60,000 nt of DNA from Lineus longissimus (Eukaryota > Nemertea > Pilidiophora > Heteronemertea > Lineidae): contig NC_088312.1 of assembly GCF_910592395.1 (NCBI RefSeq), positions 20,965,292 through 21,025,291 of the forward strand, given 5' to 3'. A model generated the notes under the pieces. The model had not been told where the DNA came from, searched no databases, and saw only the letters and a list, made by a program, of their open reading frames with translations. This document shows, one piece after another, positions 59,280-60,000 of this stretch. The position numbers were made by a program, and so were the translations under genes. Position 1 is the first letter of the stretch. Each line of letters begins with the position of its first letter.

Positions 59280-60000
59280 ACTTTTTGTTTACGGTTCGGA
59301 AGTTTTCGGTCCAGGGGGTTAAGGGCTATCGCTCTGCCATTGCCGTCACCCTTAGACTGACAGGCTCCTGGCAACCGGCTTGGGACGACGCCTTGTCATC
59401 GTTGCTTCGCAACATGTCTCTGGAGCGTCCCCGCTCCTTACATTGCGTCCCCAAGTGGGATCTCTCGGTGGTGTTACGGGCTCTTATGAGATTTCCATTC
59501 GAGCCCTTGCACCTAGCAGATAGGAAGCATCTTACCTTTAAGACCGTCTTCTTGGTGGCCTTAGCTACGGCCCAGAGACGGTCCGAGCTCCATGCCCTAG
59601 CTTTTGACAAGCTAGCCTTCAATGAGAGGGGCGCGGTCCTAGAATTTGTCCCAGGCTTTATTGCGAAGAACCAGGCGCCTTCCACCTCCAGGCGCCCGGT
59701 TCTTATTCCATCCCTTTCCAGGGTGGTCTCTCGAGACCTCCCGGATAGAACTCTCTGCCCCGTCCGGGCCTTGAGGTTCTATGTCGATAAGACCAAAGAC
59801 CCTGCCGTCCGTCTCGGCAGAAAGCGTCTTTTTCTGTCTTATCGCGAGGGATTCACACGGGAGATTGCGCCCGCCACGGTCGCCAGATGGTTGGTGGCCA
59901 CCATCCGGCAGGCCTACTCCATGACTCTTCAGTCTCCGGAGCTTCGCCGCCTGGGTTCCGTGACGGCCCACGAGATTCGTGCCATCTCGACTTCATGGGC
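59090..60000 (+). CDS. DIRS-B tyrosine recombinase, 3' end outside window
   Basis: Frame one base behind RT-RNase H. Similarity to the DIRS-A enzyme starts at about 59090 (LETIGHFLRERGFSEDVIRK) and continues with SYDSKWLVFRDWCGEHG. Catalytic Arg is in TAQRRSELHALAF (CGG at 59579), and HxxR in TAHEIRAISTSW (His 59969, Arg 59978). The Trp and Tyr lie beyond 60000. There is no ATG at the position of the DIRS-A candidate start; in-frame ATGs exist further upstream (58337 and 58568 among them). The frame is open without interruption from the ORF1 stop at 57163 to the window end. Confidence 0.87.
   Translation, partial: METIGHFLRERGFSEDVIRKVAQPQRQSTLTSYDSKWLVFRDWCGEHGVSPIAPTLPNFLDFLNFLFTVRKFSVQGVKGYRSAIAVTLRLTGSWQPAWDDALSSLLRNMSLERPRSLHCVPKWDLSVVLRALMRFPFEPLHLADRKHLTFKTVFLVALATAQRRSELHALAFDKLAFNERGAVLEFVPGFIAKNQAPSTSRRPVLIPSLSRVVSRDLPDRTLCPVRALRFYVDKTKDPAVRLGRKRLFLSYREGFTREIAPATVARWLVATIRQAYSMTLQSPELRRLGSVTAHEIRAISTSW

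Larger units (their letters stand above)
54191..60000 (+). mobile_element. DIRS-B: second DIRS-type retrotransposon, truncated by the window
   Basis: The left end is placed by similarity to DIRS-A: attttatgtcgttcatac here against attttgtgtcattcaaac there, then acttttgcat..gtactc and, further in, ccaggcggcgccc and gccgccatatt. Gene order is the same: ORF1, RT-RNase H, tyrosine recombinase. ORF1 and RT-RNase H are intact, and the recombinase frame is open to base 60000. Coding sequence is far more GC-rich than DIRS-A and the host, and proteins diverge clearly, so it is a separate lineage. Sense to KCNQ1. The right repeat and internal complementary region are outside the window. Confidence 0.92.

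Overview
The window is animal nuclear DNA: AT-rich background, spliced exons with GT..AG borders, long introns and many kinds of transposon debris. It is most likely from a marine invertebrate; the species cannot be fixed from the sequence. The only host gene recognised with confidence is a voltage-gated potassium channel of the KCNQ1 (Kv7.1) type on the + strand. Five consecutive internal exons are present: 33220-33310 (S1), 34680-34806 (S2), 44198-44276 (S3), 48370-48466 (S4 to S4-S5 linker) and 52140-52283 (S5 to pore helix). Their lengths (91, 127, 79, 97, 144 bp) match human KCNQ1 exons 2-6 as I recall them, apart from one extra codon in the last. The first exon was not found upstream, and the selectivity-filter exon must lie beyond the right edge.

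Two DIRS-type tyrosine-recombinase retrotransposons sit in introns of this gene, both in its sense orientation. DIRS-A (35990-42549) is complete in outline: 171-bp inverted terminal repeats with one mismatch, an internal complementary region that copies the joined element ends in inverted orientation, an ORF1/Gag-like gene, reverse transcriptase-RNase H broken by a frameshift at a C9 tract, and an intact-looking tyrosine recombinase (YR). DIRS-B starts near 54191 and runs off the window. It is much more GC-rich, belongs to a different lineage, and has ORF1 and RT-RNase H intact, with the YR frame open to the last base. In both elements the frame one base behind RT-RNase H, which is the frame shared by ORF1 and YR, has no stop codon across the whole RT-RNase H region. 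This extended dual-frame organisation is the most interesting signal here.

Region by region: 1-33.2 kb holds no certain gene. It contains a 97-bp minisatellite (803-1778), a roughly 290-bp tandem repeat (5100-5890), a TTAA-flanked MITE (7741-8083), a foldback element with a 9-bp target duplication (9921-10593), an internally deleted Harbinger element that keeps the starts of both its genes (11485-12222), a 208-codon ORF of unknown status (15401-16027), further MITEs, short tandem arrays and tRNA-like SINE pieces. From 33.2 to 52.3 kb lies the KCNQ1 gene body, whose introns hold DIRS-A and several copies of a TA-flanked pogo/Tigger-like MITE. From 52.3 to 60 kb lie the next intron, a 118-bp triplication, a 19-bp tandem array and DIRS-B.
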